From contig NC_135157.1 of assembly GCF_050948215.1 (NCBI RefSeq), positions 248,001 to 312,000 on the forward strand: a stretch of 64,000 nt of DNA, read 5' to 3'. The DNA is from Halictus rubicundus. Taxonomy: Eukaryota > Arthropoda > Insecta > Hymenoptera > Halictidae. The first letter of the stretch is position 1, and every line of letters starts with the position of its first letter. Below, in pieces: positions 45,563 to 56,864 of the stretch. Under the pieces are notes generated by a model, which was given only the letters and a program-made list of their open reading frames with translations, made no database searches and had not been told where the DNA came from. The translations under genes were made by a program, and so were the position numbers.

Positions 45563-47402
45563 TATAATAAAAACTATCCCAAATCTAAAGAAATCCAATA
45601 TTGTCAATTTTAATGTTTGGTAGATATAGTATTAATTGTAAAGTATGGCATTTTGTGATTACATTAAAATCGTTAATGTGCCCAAGTCTTTAATTTGATT
45701 TTACCGTAAAACTGAGTTAAGCTTATTATTGACTTTGTGACAATAAAAGATATAAAATATGTGACTCATGCTAGTAAACGTTATGTTTCTTAAATATTAT
45801 ATGTACGTATATTATGTATATGTATACAACACATCATATGCTATAATGTATAATGTATAATACATATAATAATGCGTATACATCATGTATACACATTATA
45901 CGCATTATTTTGCAGTTAATAGAAAAACAGCTTGTGGAGGAGATTATGTCAACTTGCTCGTTAATCTGTAAATTATTTCTAAAAGTTCTCTCAAGCTCCA
46001 TTATAGAATTCAATATGAAATTTAATTAGCATTGCTATAATTATAAAACTATATTAAATGGAGTTTGTGTTCTTCGTAGAAACAAAAATACTGTATTGTC
46101 TACAATCTACAAATTCAAATCAGAATGATAATAATCTATACTATAAAAGACGATAACTTTTTAAATATTGGACCATACGACTTGCATTTTTTGGAGAAGT
46201 TAGAACAATTAGTTTACTACATGACGTAAAAAAAAGTTTTGAGAAAATTGCAACTGACCGAAATTACAGAGAAAATTGCTATTTTCATGATTTTCGGCCT
46301 GTAACTGTAATAGACCTAAGGATTCTTACATCTTTCAATGCTCGTCCTTTTTTCCAGCATCAACAGATACTTCTGAAATTTTCAAAACATGTATAATTGA
46401 TACAAATCTACAAAATATATTTTTTAAATTTTCGATATAGGTTCTATAAAAAAATTGTAAACAACAACGTTTAGTATTTTCTCTGTAATTCCGACCAATT
46501 ACAAATTTTTCAAAAACTTTTTTTGTATGGTCCAATATTGAACATGTTTTCGTCGTTTTAAGAGTGTCCGAATATTAATAAGAGTCACTGTATATATTTC
46601 TGTGTTTTCATTTATCACATTTCGTCACGTTCTGCATTTGATGTATTTGACTATAGATTGCGGAGAACATTGTATTCTACCTCATGCTCGGATACAGCGC
46701 ATGTGCGACAATTGACCAATAACAGAATGTCGGCGCTGCAACAGGTAAGAAATGATGAGAGTTAAGTGATATCATGCAAATAGCAAATCACGTGGACAAA
46801 AGGCAGACGTGTGAAGTATCGTTGCGGGCCTGCGGAGCTGGATTGGAAAATTAAATAAGTCGAGTAAAATTTTTTTCAATCCAAAATTAATTATTTTCGT
46901 ATCGATATTTGTTTACTCTATCGTTTTTCCATCCAAAAAAACATTAAACAATTTCGTCCCATTTCGCGGTTCGTAAAACTCTGTTTGCAAAGGTTAGTTC
47001 AAAAAGGTTAACAAAATAATAAAAATTCGTTTCTTTTTACTGGAAAAATGATATAACACGACGAAATTTGAAAGTGATAATTACAGCGACAAACGTTGGA
47101 TTATTGGGAGAATTTTAAAATACCATCATGCTATCTCGTTTAAGTGACCTTAATTGTCTCTTTAGTTAGAGTGACTCACGATGGGCACACGGTGGGTGGT
47201 TTGTATAAAATAGGTAGAATTAAATAAAAATTTTCATGTTATGAAATAGGTTAAAATTAAATCTTTTCGTAAGCTAGTACTTGACTGAGATAGACTGAAC
47301 AGGGCACAGACTTATATCTGATCTTATTTGTTAAATAAATAATAGTCACATTCAAGTCTCTTGAAGCAATGTATCAATCGGAGTTTTCTTCACGTCTCGA
47401 GC
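45563..47402. other. AT-rich DNA with repeats, no gene recognised
   Basis: Includes ATATGTATA/TATAATG simple repeats (45790-45910) and a weak, inverted copy of the TTTATAACT-type repeat around 46130-46560. No coding features. Confidence 0.5.
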
Positions 47403-47595
47403 AGTGTCACCAGATCAAGACTTGTTGTCCCACTCTAATTTCCCCTTCTACCGCGCTATTCCCCCATGCTTCCGCCACTGCCTGGTCACGTGACGCGTTT
47501 CGTCTCTGTCGTGCATACTCCGGTACTGGCAGACAGAGAGGGTAACTTTTTCCCCTCAATTCTTGCTTCCTCCCTCATCTGGCGACACTGGTCTC
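47403..47595. repeat. Duplicated ~190-bp unit, copy 2
   Basis: Partner of 26863-27060, same orientation, ~20 kb away. Similarity ends near CCTC...GGCGACACTGG. Confidence 0.65.
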
Positions 47596-48706
47596 GAGTG
47601 TTAATGTCACGATCGGTTTCGAAGCGAATATCTTTTTGCCAATTAAAAATTCCTTAAATTCTTTTGCCAATTAAAGATTTCCTTTGGGAAACACTACTGT
47701 CGAGACTTCAAAAATTAGTTGCAGCAACTTGCAGCTGTAACCATGAGACAATTTTTATTTTAGGAAATAATTTCGTGATAAATGGAAGAGAATTGTTGAA
47801 CAAGTTGAGAGAAGGTGCCATGCAACTAATAATAATTTAATAACAATTTATGATATCTTTTGATAGCTTTTTCAGATATTTAATTTAAATTACATTACAA
47901 CTAGACACAGCCTAGAAGGAGTGCCAGCGATAATGCCAGCGATACGTCAAGTGATCGCGAGATGTGAAGACTTTCATGCTTTGTAAGTAACTCGAAACGC
48001 TCAAATACTTCATTATGTTTCTTTTGATTGTGTTCCATATATAGGAATACAATATAGTTTCAAACGATTTCATTAGTTTTTTTCGTATAAATCGATTTTT
48101 TCTAAAATCCTGAGAAGGTAGAAAAATTTTGCAACCGGATTTGAAATCAGCGCGATAAAATCTACGGGAAATGATGTATAGCATGCCAAGAAAAAATTCT
48201 AACCGTGCATAGTATTGGATGAATCACAATTTTGTTGAAATATTCCAAGTTTAACACAGGTTTTCAAAGTTAAAAAACGCTCGTACCATAATCTCTCTAT
48301 TTTTCCCTCATTCTGCAATATTTCAACTTTAATTTAAAAAAAAAATCATCAATATATATATCATCGATATATATATATCTCATTTCTATCAAAAGTTCTT
48401 CGATTTTGCCACAAACTTCGTCACTTTCTTCCACTGTGCGGCATCCCGCCTCTCCTCAACTAGCCAGTGTGTATGAATAAAAATGATGCTGGTTTTGTTG
48501 GCAACATCATGCGATCGTTCGAGAAGCAGCAGTGAACACGCATAAGAACGTACGCATGGGCGAAATACTGTGATAGCAAGTGAATGTTGGTATGTACTTG
48601 AATATGACAATAATATACTAAAGCTTATTTAAAAAATTAATAAAAAAACATCCGCATGACGATGGAAATTCTATTTCCACAGCCCTAGATAATGAAACGT
48701 GCAAAC
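47596..48706. other. No gene recognised
   Basis: AT-rich. GCCAGCGATA is directly repeated at 47931-47950. ATATATATC repeats near 48350. Open frames are short and featureless. Confidence 0.5.
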
Positions 48707-48782
48707 CAGACTTGGGCAGTAATTGATTATTTTCCGATTGCTTTTGTAGCTGATTACGAAAAGTGGTCATGGTAATCGTAAT

Positions 48783-49389
48783 TGTTGCGGAGTACTTCGC
48801 GACCGTTTCGCGATGACTTTCGCTGCGTATAGGACGTGATGTGCGCCGAGTTTCTTCTCGAAGGACCACCCACACCGATGTGGGGAAAAATGGTGTTGTT
48901 GGTTGGTGACCACAGAGTTTATTCGAACTAACTGTACAAAGGTGTTTCCTAGCACGTCCCTTGAGCCCGTGAGACCCCGTTGGTCTTGCGCTTGTCGAAA
49001 TGAACGAGAAAGCTCCCAAAGCTGTTCTGCCTCGCAAACCGATTCCAAGTCACAGAAGGCCCGATTCTTCCTCCCTTGCACCCTTATCTGCGTGAAGGGT
49101 GGGAGTAAGGAAAGTCTTCCCCTTCGCAGGAAGTGGACAGCAAATTCGACAGCCGTGCCGAGTGACGCCATGTCAGAGGTTCGTCGGTACCCGTAAAAAA
49201 ACCATTACCTTCACCCTGGCCATCACCGGTCGAGGCTACAATTTATGGCACGTCGAAATTACCGGAAAACCCCTTGAAATTGCTGCAGGATTCCCAGACA
49301 TCTGCAAATCAACTGTCGACTGGTTCGACAAACCCAAAAAGTAAATCCGCGCCCGTGTCATAAATTGCTCTTTACTGCTAGCCTCAACA
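48783..49389. mobile_element. Solo LTR of an LTR retrotransposon
   Basis: 607 bp bounded by TGTTG...CAACA (TG..CA with 5-bp inverted ends) and flanked by a perfect 5-bp duplication GTAAT (48778-48782, 49390-49394). Markedly richer in GC than its host. No gag or pol nearby, so it is the product of LTR-LTR recombination. A 5-bp duplication fits Gypsy or BEL type; open frames inside it are not genes. Confidence 0.8.
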
Positions 49390-49917
49390 GTAATCATTAA
49401 TTAATTAACCGTTACTAGAATAAATCAGAAATCATGATTACATTTGGTAATCCCTAATCATTAATCAGTAATCTGTAATCGCGAAGTGAATGACTAACTT
49501 ATCTTTTACTAAAATCAACGTTGCGAGTAATTTAAACCTCTTCAGGTTATTGTGATGCAAAAAATATTTGTTACGTAATGTGCATGGTGGCAATGGACCA
49601 AACATCTGGCAAGAATATTTTTTTCGGAGTTATCGAGGTCATCGGTGTTTTTTTTTAATGCATAACTACATTTTTTTTATTGCATCGTGTAACTGATCGA
49701 AAAATAAATCCATATATGTATAATAACATGACCTTGAAATGACCTTGATCTTCCGAAATTAAAGTTTTACCTAGATCTGATGTCTATCGAGATCGGCTTT
49801 GACCAAGAGCGTGAATGTAAATAAGCATGTTTACTGTCGCAATACTGACGATACCTAACGGTTTGAAATCCCGATCAGTTTCAATTTATCTATCAGTGTA
49901 TCGACGTACTGTTTGAA

Positions 49918-50921
49918 ATGAATTATTCAATGCAAGAGGGAGTTGATATGGTATTCATGTACGGTAAAGCTGATCATTATTTAAGGGAAGCGGTTCGAAT
50001 GTACAAAGATAAATTTCCAGACCGTAATTGTTCATCTCGTTGTACTTATGCAAAGGTGATCAACAATTTCCGTGAAACTGGTAGTGTAGTGAGAAAAAGT
50101 GTAAGAACCAGATCTGGTAGGAACGAAAGAAGCAAAATAACGATTGTAGATAAAGTTAACGAATATCCACATTTAAGTTTAACACAACTTGAGCGTGAAA
50201 CTGACGTTTTTGAAACAAGCATAATACGGATACTTCAAGAAGAAAAATTTCATCCCTATCATTTATCGTTACATCGAGACCTTCATGGATCAGATTTTGT
50301 AAATCGTATGAATTTTTCTCTGTGGGGTTTGCAGCAATACGAAAATGACGAATTATTTTTTAAAAGAGAAGTATTTACTGATGCATTATTGGTCAACTGA
50401 CAATCCACAGTGGCTGAGATCAGTGGATAAACAAAGACCGTCGAGTGTAAAAATCTGGTGTGGCATTTTAAATAATCAAATAATTGGTCCTTATTACATA
50501 AGTGGTACTTTAAATGGAAAAAAGTGTGCAACATTCTTGCAAAATGAGCTACAAATGCTTATACATGATGCACCACTAGATATCCGTTTAAGAATGTGGT
50601 ATCAGCATGATGGTTGTCCGGTTCATTCTACGTCTTGTCAATTTTGGATTTAAAATTTCCAAATCGATGATTTGGTCGTACTGGAGTTGCAGGATGGCCA
50701 CCGCGTTCACCAGACCTCACACCAGTGGACTTTTTTTGTGGGGAAAATTAAAACAAACAGTTTATAATGTACAACCAACTACGCCAGAGGACATGAAGAA
50801 CCGAATAGTTAGAGCTTGTGCTGATATTAATTCCGAAACAATTGAAAGATCTGTACAGGCGGTCATTGCACGTTTCAGGAAATGTATTACCGTAGAAGGA
50901 CACCATTTTCAACATCTCTGA
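49918..50921 (+). pseudogene. DD41D transposase pseudogene
   Basis: Opens MNYSMQEGVDMVFMYGKADH. HTH region includes LERETDVFETSIIRILQEEK. At FFKREVFTD the frame loses about a dozen codons (first Asp kept, following EATF lost), then HYWSTDNPQWLRSVDKQRPS and SSVKIWCGILNNQIIGPYY, WYQHDGCPVHS (second Asp). After further shifts the end reads TPVDFFCGE-like in one frame, then LKQTVYNVQPTTPEDMKNRI and GHHFQHL. Dead by several shifts. Confidence 0.82.
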
Positions 50922-50960
50922 TGATAACTTAAGAGAGAGTGGGTGTTGTTTTAACAGTTA

Positions 50961-50969
50961 ACACCCACA

Positions 50970-51006
<37 letters not shown>
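50961..51006. repeat. (CA)n microsatellite
   Basis: Starts as (ACACCC) variants then about 18 pure CA repeats. Lies in the 3' untranslated part of the DD41D element. Confidence 0.95.
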
Positions 51007-51008
<2 letters not shown>

Positions 51009-51709
51009 GCTGATCGATATTTTTAGTGTGATAAAAAATATTTTCTTCGCATTCACAGGTTCAGGAGTCGTGGCCGAAAATATTCGACATCAGTTCTAGG
51101 TAAAACTAATTTTCGAAGATCGAGGTTATTTCAAGCTCATGTTATTATACATATCTGGATGTATTTTTCGATTAGTTACACGATGCAATAAAAAAAAATG
51201 TAGTTGTGTATCAAAAAACACCGATGACCTTGATAACTCCGAAAAAAATGACCTTCGGGAAAAATATTCTTGCCAGATATATGGTCCATTGACACCATGC
51301 ACATTACATAACAAATATTTTTGCATCACAATAACCTGAAGAGATATTTAGGTGGCCTTACTTAAAAGAACCATCCTGTATATAGTATTGAATTAGAATT
51401 ACTGTAAAAACCATAATATCAAATTATTCAGTTAACCATAATAAAAAAAGTAATCATTTCATGATTAATGATTATTGAGTTAATCATGATCAATGATTAA
51501 ATTTGCTTTGATTACTTATGTTATTCATAAATCATGATCATTGGATTACTTAGAAATCGTAATCATTAATCGTGAACAGGATTTTGCGTTAGTTATAGTT
51601 GTTAATCATTAATCAGATTACTTTTTTCCCAACTCTGACGTATACTACTCACTATATCTAGCCTGTTTTGTGCAAGAAAATTTCCGATATATACTAACAA
51701 TCATAATTA

Positions 51710-51897
51710 GACAGCGCATTTTATACATTTATGATAAAAAAGAGTAGATGTAATTTAAAACAGTAAAAGCATTAGAAGAATTAATAAATACTGTTATACT
51801 GTGATAAATATATTAAGAAAGAAAATAAATTTTCATTTCACTCCAGTTCGTTGCAATTCAGGTAGAAAATTTTTCTTTTGCATAAAGGTCCACTGTC
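51710..51897. mobile_element. GACTGCGG-family MITE copy
   Basis: 188 bp, ends GACAGCGCATTTTATACA and TGCATAAAGGTCCACTGTC with TA on both sides. Interior has GAGTAGATGTAATTTAAAAC as in other copies. Confidence 0.6.
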
Positions 51898-52016
51898 TAA
51901 TCATAATATTCATCCACCCTATAATCTTGCTACTTGCTTTACGTTCAAATAATTGGAGTAGAGGGAATTGTTATTATGGTGATCGATTATGGGGTGGTTC
52001 AGATTTCTTGTGGGAG

Positions 52017-52217
52017 TGGCAATTACTGTGCCTGTATTCATTATACTTATTTTTAAAGCATAATGAATATTAAAAAAGAGATATTAATTTTTTTCAACAA
52101 ATTCAGGTAATATGTATGTTATATATCTCTTTTTTTAATATTGCTTACGTTTTAAAAATAAGTATAATTATTATAAGCAGAGTAATTGGTACCCCTACAG
52201 TAATTGGGTCCCTTACT
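52017..52217. mobile_element. GGTCCCTTAC palindromic MITE-like copy
   Basis: 52017-52080 is the reverse complement of 52125-52217 (blocks AATATTAAAAAAGAGATATT and ATCTCTTTTTTTAATATTGC). Ends in ATTGGGTCCCTTAC like the element at 8620-8769, to which the interior is also similar. Confidence 0.55.
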
Positions 52218-53119
52218 CTAGGTAGTTGAATACTACATTTCAGATCTTCATATAAAAGTACCGTCATCTTTACACGACTGAACTTGTGTCACATTTTTGT
52301 CTCGAAAAAAAAACGGCCAAAACCATTGTACATCAAGTTTTAGATGGTCATCGTAAAAAAGATATTTTAATGTTCAAATCTATGGTAGGTTCAGTTACAG
52401 AAATAATTGTTCACTGTTCTTAGAGTCGTTTCAACAAAATCGAACAAGTGATATACAGGACGTTCACGCTATTACTAGCCAGCGTTTTTCTTGTAAATAG
52501 TAAATATTAGAAAAAAAACTAAAGAGGAAAAAGTAGTACTGTTTTATATACGCAACACAATGGCGTATGTAATTTTTTTATGTTTATACTATTTTGTTAG
52601 ATATGAAGGTGACCTTCAATTTTTTAAATGGAATGCTGTATATTTTTTTATACCACATGAAAGCGTGTGTCTAGACGAATTCATCCATATACTGCTCAGT
52701 GACCTTCAAAATCATGCAAGGTCAGAAATGGAAGAAACATTTTTAATATTTCATACCAATGTGTTTACAAGTAGGGGGAGTTCCCCTAGTACCGGACACT
52801 TAAGGTTTTTCTTAAATAAATAAAAGAATAAAATATTTCGTGTCTTCTATACCATGTTATTTATAACTTAACAGCATTATCAATCAGTAGAAACCAAGAA
52901 AAGAAATAATTTTATTCTAACAATTAATTAAAACTTTGATTGAAGTTTGGTATAGAATTTGCACAGTTCGTAAAGTGTCCCCTACCCAGATAGAACACAG
53001 ACGTCTTAAAGACGTCCGTCGGTGGACATTCGGACGTCTTTAAGACGACTTAGAGATGTTCATAAATGTTAATTAAAATAAAATAAATTTAAATGAATAA
53101 AGCAATATTTTATTGTTAT

Positions 53120-53575
53120 TGTTAATATTTATTATAACATTCAAAGTATACATTAAAATTAAAATTAAACATTACAATTAAAACTAAACATTTAACTTAG
53201 ACATTAAACATTACAATTAAAACTAAACATTCAAATTAGACATTAAACATTAAACATTAAACATTAAAATTAAAATTAGACATTAAACATTAAAATTAAA
53301 CATTAAACATTAAAATTAGACATTAAACATTAAAATTAAAATTAGACATTAAACTTTAAAATTAAACTTTGAACATTAAAATTAGACATTAAGCATTACA
53401 ATTAAACATTAAACATTAAACATTAAAATTAGACATTAAACATTCAAATTAAACATTAAATATTCAAATTAGACATTAAATATTAAACATTAAGCATTAA
53501 AATTAAATATTAACTATTAACATTGAAATTAAACATTAGAATTAGAATTAAACAATACAATTAAAATTTGTGATT
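53120..53575. repeat. ATTAAACATTAAAATTAGAC tandem array
   Basis: About 450 bp of imperfect 6-, 7- and 20-bp units built from ATTAAACATTAAAATT. Copy 1 of the same element has only ~65 bp of related sequence (20985-21050, opposite strand), so the array expanded in this copy or shrank in the other. Confidence 0.85.
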
Positions 53576-54083
53576 CTTTTAACACAAGCAGCACAATACC
53601 ATCGATATTGCTTTTGATAAACAAAAAATGTTCCATGTGTATTTGTTATGTGTATGTTGTTAACAAATAATAATTAATAATTAATAATAACTAATACAAT
53701 CGGCCGCCCTCTTCAGCTACATCTGTTGGTTGCCTAGGTGTCCTTTTGGCTTCCAAGCATATATTCGCCTCTTGTGAACTTTAGGCACTTTATACTGCAA
53801 CACTCCGAGTAGCAATTAGACAAACTGTATCCTAAACAAAATGAACGAAAATTAATAAAATTTATAACACAACACTGAAATAAATATAGCAGAAGGGCAC
53901 AAGCAAAAATAACAACGGTACAAATAATAGCAATGAAAATACTTACTTGTCTAAATAATATGTAAATAACGACGTGCAATAACGATGTGGAATAACGCTG
54001 TCCAAAGTCCCCAGTTCACAACGTTCGAAGAATCACAACACTAAAGGATAGTTCAGACACGGCGGAAACAGCGCAGTTGAACG

Positions 54084-56116
54084 TGTCCCGTCCGATACGG
54101 AACACCGTACTTGGGGGTTCCCTGTGAGGGTGCATGGGGCACCGTACAGAGGTTTACTGCTTCCGCATGTCCGAGGGGTACCGCAATAAACCGCCGCTAC
54201 GGGCCGAATTGGGGTAATTGTAAGTTATAGTTAAGGCCTGCAAAATCATATTTCGAATCGTCCCTTTTTTTTTTTTTATTTTTTTTTTTTATCGTGAGGA
54301 AATGTTTTATACATACCCCGACTCCCTGGGGGAAGCCGGGGTTATGTGGGATTCTCTCCGGGGGCGGAGCCCCCGGAGACTACCCACTAAAACCTCACGC
54401 CCACCTAAGCTACATGGGAGGTGCCTGGATCACGCGAGTACTCAACAGGACACCTCCCAGCTATCATCATGCCCCGGGGGAGGGGTTAACCTCCCCCACT
54501 GCCTACGCTATAAGACCCCGGGCGGAGGGACCCGCCCGGTGTCCCCATCCCTGGAGCCTTCGGATTGGGCTTCCCGAGCCCCAGCTCGGTCCACCCACAG
54601 CCCCCGGAGTCTTCGTGTCCCGCTCGGGGCCGGTGTCCCGAAGGAACCAGCCCGGCCGAGACAAGAAGACGCCGCCACCGGAAGGAAGGGCCGTCGGAGG
54701 CGTGATCCGGCACGCCCCGACCCTTCCTCACCCAATACCCCCCACGGATCCCCCTCCCCAATCGGGGAGGGACGGACCGACACCCCCCTACACCGGGAAA
54801 CTAACCCGGGGGGTGTCGGCCTATCACGGGGGGAGCTATGCTCCCCCCCGGGGGCCCGGGTCAGCTCACACCCCGGGCCCCCGAGTTCACCGCCCCCAGT
54901 TGTGGGGGCGTAACAGGGCGCGGGGAGACTCCCCGCGCCAGCCCCACTCCGCCCCCCACAACCGGGGGCACACGTTGGCGCGGGGGAGACCCCCGCGCCC
55001 TCCCTACCCTCTCCGCCCCCCTCCGGGGGGGCACACGTCGGCGCGGGGGTCGTCCCCGCGCCCACACCCTCCTCGCGGAGCCCGGGTCCCGTTCCCGGGC
55101 CCGCTCGGCGGCCTCCTTCTGGGTCATTACTACCTCACAGAAGGAGGCCACCGCATTCCACGACCCCACGCTGTCGACCATGTGGTCGACCACGGTCGAC
55201 AGCGCGAGGTCCCACCCGCCCACTGCGGCTCGCAGGACACGACGCGGCCCGGCCCAAGCAGGGCACTCCTCCAGAGTGTGCCGCGCCGTGTCGACATCTT
55301 CGCCGCAGTGGTGGCACTGCGCCGTCGGCTCCCGCCCCATTCTGTGCAGGTACTCTCCAAAACAGCCATGGCCGGAGAGCACCTGCGTGAGGCGGAAGGT
55401 CAACCTTCCCCGCCTCCCGCACCATATATAAAATATGGGCAGGAGGGCCCGGACAATCGGACGTGTGGAGGGCGTTAGCAGCGCCCTCCACTCCGATAAA
55501 CTTTCCGTCCGGGCCTGGCGATTCTGGCCCTCGAGCTCCTCCTCCTCCTCGCGCGTGAGTTCCACCCCCGGCGGGCGGCGGAAGGAGCGGGCGATGTGGC
55601 ATAGCTTCGCCCGCTCCGCCGCCACCACAGTGAAGGGTGGAATCACGGCGAGGAGTCCCGCCGCCTCGGTGGAGATGGTGCGGTACCCCCGTATGACCCG
55701 CAAGGCCAGCCGCCGCCGCACTCTTTCTAAGAGTTTGCGGCTGGGCGTGCTGGCCTCGAGCGAGCGGTGCCATACGGGGTTTCGAACCGTCCCTAGAACT
55801 CTCCCAAGGCCAACATGTGCAAACCATATTTCCTTTACCTGCTGACTGCCCCTATACACCCCGCTTCTCCTTTCCAACCCTATATATTTGTCTCCACTTT
55901 CCTTAAAGACGAGAGAAACACACTAACCGTGACGCTGAAAACAACGAAACTGTATCTCGCTGCTTCTGTAAAAATACATCAATCAAACCTCCATCGACTC
56001 GTTCCATTCAAGTTCTTACAGTCCACTTAACATACAATTCGATAGGATTTCTACCGTAGAAATTCCTCCGCGTCGTTTGATCGTCGCTAAATTAATTGTC
56101 GACGCCGCGACGTACA
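54084..56116 (-). mobile_element. 5'-truncated R1-clade non-LTR retrotransposon, level 4
   Basis: Inserted between TTGAACG and GAACGAATGTGAAG of the level-3 element; comparison with copy 1 (reverse strand GAACGAATATGAACAC) gives the empty site and a short GAACG duplication. A T-rich tract at 54266-54292 is an A-rich tail or 3' UTR tract in minus sense. Very GC-rich (54.3-55.8 kb) against AT-rich surroundings. Only the end of the second ORF is left. The upstream boundary near 56116 is inferred from the host sequence. Confidence 0.75.
54861..55922 (-). pseudogene. C-terminal end of an R1-clade ORF2
   Basis: Open from about 55922 to the stop at 54861 (~350 codons), entered without a start codon. 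Motifs in order: RRRLALRVIRGYRTISTEAA, RSFRRPPGVEL, LTFRLTQVLSGHGCFGEYLH, and the terminal CCHC knuckle CHHCGEDVDTARHTLEECPA; these are the end of the RNase-less R1-type ORF2 after the reverse transcriptase. The RT and endonuclease are absent. The last ~100 residues are Gly/Pro/Arg-rich. R1 itself targets 28S rDNA; this R1-clade relative is in a DNA transposon. Confidence 0.85.
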
Positions 56117-56579
56117 TACAGAACGAATGTGAAGATGTTAATGTAAATAAGCACCGTGCGTTTGATCCGCGCAGTTTCCGCCGTATCTGAACTAGACGTA
56201 ACGAAATCGCTCGAAAGTTAAACGAAACGCGGCCCTGAACGGTTCTAGGGTAACTGACGAGAAGTCTTCCCCCACTCTCTGACCAGGTCCCTTAAGAACA
56301 TGTGGTCCTTATTCTTCTGAGAGCGGCACAACCTTAGGTATAGGCCATAAAAAAGATCCCTAACCTTCGAAGCAGGAGTCAACGAATGCTTGAAAAAGAC
56401 GTCTTTAAGACGTCTTAAAGACGTGTCTGAAAGAAGACGTCGATTTTACGTCTGAAATGGGACGTCTTAAAGACGTCTTTTTCAGACGTAAGACTTTCAG
56501 ACGTAAGACTTTCAGACGTAAAATGGACGTAAAACGGACGTCTTTAAGACGTCGCGTGCTATCTGGGTAGTACCGGATA

Positions 56580-56864
56580 TCACATACATTGAGAATGTAG
56601 CTTAAAAATAGTTTCAAAATAAAATGTACAGCGATCACAAACATAGTGATCTGCACATTCCGGGATATCGGCACAAGCTTCAGGTGCCCATTTTTTGCAT
56701 CTAAAACACTGAATCCAGTCTTCTTCATTGTTTTCTAAACAAACCACGCAAATGGTTTTCAAGTTTGACTCTCGTAGTTTTAATGTTCTGGTTGTCTTAC
56801 GCTTATTTCCCGAATTTTTTATTTGTTCTGTCATCCTCTTTTTGTTTTCTTTCTCCTCGGTCAT
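56580..56864 (-). CDS. Small ORF with PHD-like zinc finger, transposon C-terminal remnant
   Basis: 94 codons, MTEEKENKKRMTEQIKNSGN at the start, a basic stretch (NKRKTTRTLKL), then a finger with Cys39, Cys42, Cys53, Cys56, Cys64, Cys76 and Cys79. The pattern WIQCFRCKKWAPEACAD resembles the C4HC3 finger at the C-terminus of insect pogo-like/DDE_1 transposases, but the expected His (residue 61) is Pro, so one zinc ligand is missing. It abuts the level-3 insertion (56567). No catalytic domain upstream. May be a remnant rather than a working gene. Confidence 0.5.
   Translation of the reverse strand: MTEEKENKKRMTEQIKNSGNKRKTTRTLKLRESNLKTICVVCLENNEEDWIQCFRCKKWAPEACADIPECADHYVCDRCTFYFETIFKLHSQCM

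Larger units (their letters stand above)
49540..51378 (+). mobile_element. Dead DD41D element with eroded left end
   Basis: Right end reads, in reverse, CAGGATGGTTCTTTTAAGTA and is followed by TA (51379-51380). Inverted blocks match on both sides: TTCAGGTTATTGTGATGCAA (left, 49542 on) against the right TIR, and paired TGACCTTGA motifs. The outermost ~40 bp of the left TIR are missing or too diverged. Confidence 0.75.
48707..51637. mobile_element. hAT-like element hosting a solo LTR and a DD41D element (nest 2)
   Basis: Ends CAGACTTGGGCAGTAATTGA and, in reverse, CAGAGTTGGGAAAAAAGTAA. The host sequence between insertions is built of AATCATTAATCA/TGATTAATGATT-like units. No 8-bp duplication was certain. 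Host-only length is about 0.5 kb; the rest is the LTR (48783-49389) and the DD41D element (to 51378). Confidence 0.55.
52987..56567 (-). mobile_element. ACGTC-repeat TIR element, level 3 (copy 2 of 19585-21200)
   Basis: Ends CCCAGATAGAACACAGACGT and, in reverse, CCCAGATAGCACGCGACGTC, with TA at 52985-52986 and 56568-56569. Both ends carry palindromic GACGTCTTTAAGACGTC units, most strikingly the array 56398-56555. It is inverted relative to copy 1. Non-autonomous apart from a shared open block at 53734-53979. Interrupted by the R1-clade insertion at 54084-56116. Confidence 0.8.

Noticed and set aside
48767..49344. Open frames in the GC-rich block as a host gene
   Set aside because: The block is bounded by TGTTG...CAACA and a perfect GTAAT duplication, so it is a solo LTR.
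54294..55478. 394-codon plus-strand open frame
   Set aside because: Opposite strand of the GC-rich R1-clade fragment; Pro/Gly/Arg-rich shadow with no motifs, while the minus strand has the CCHC knuckle and R1 signatures.
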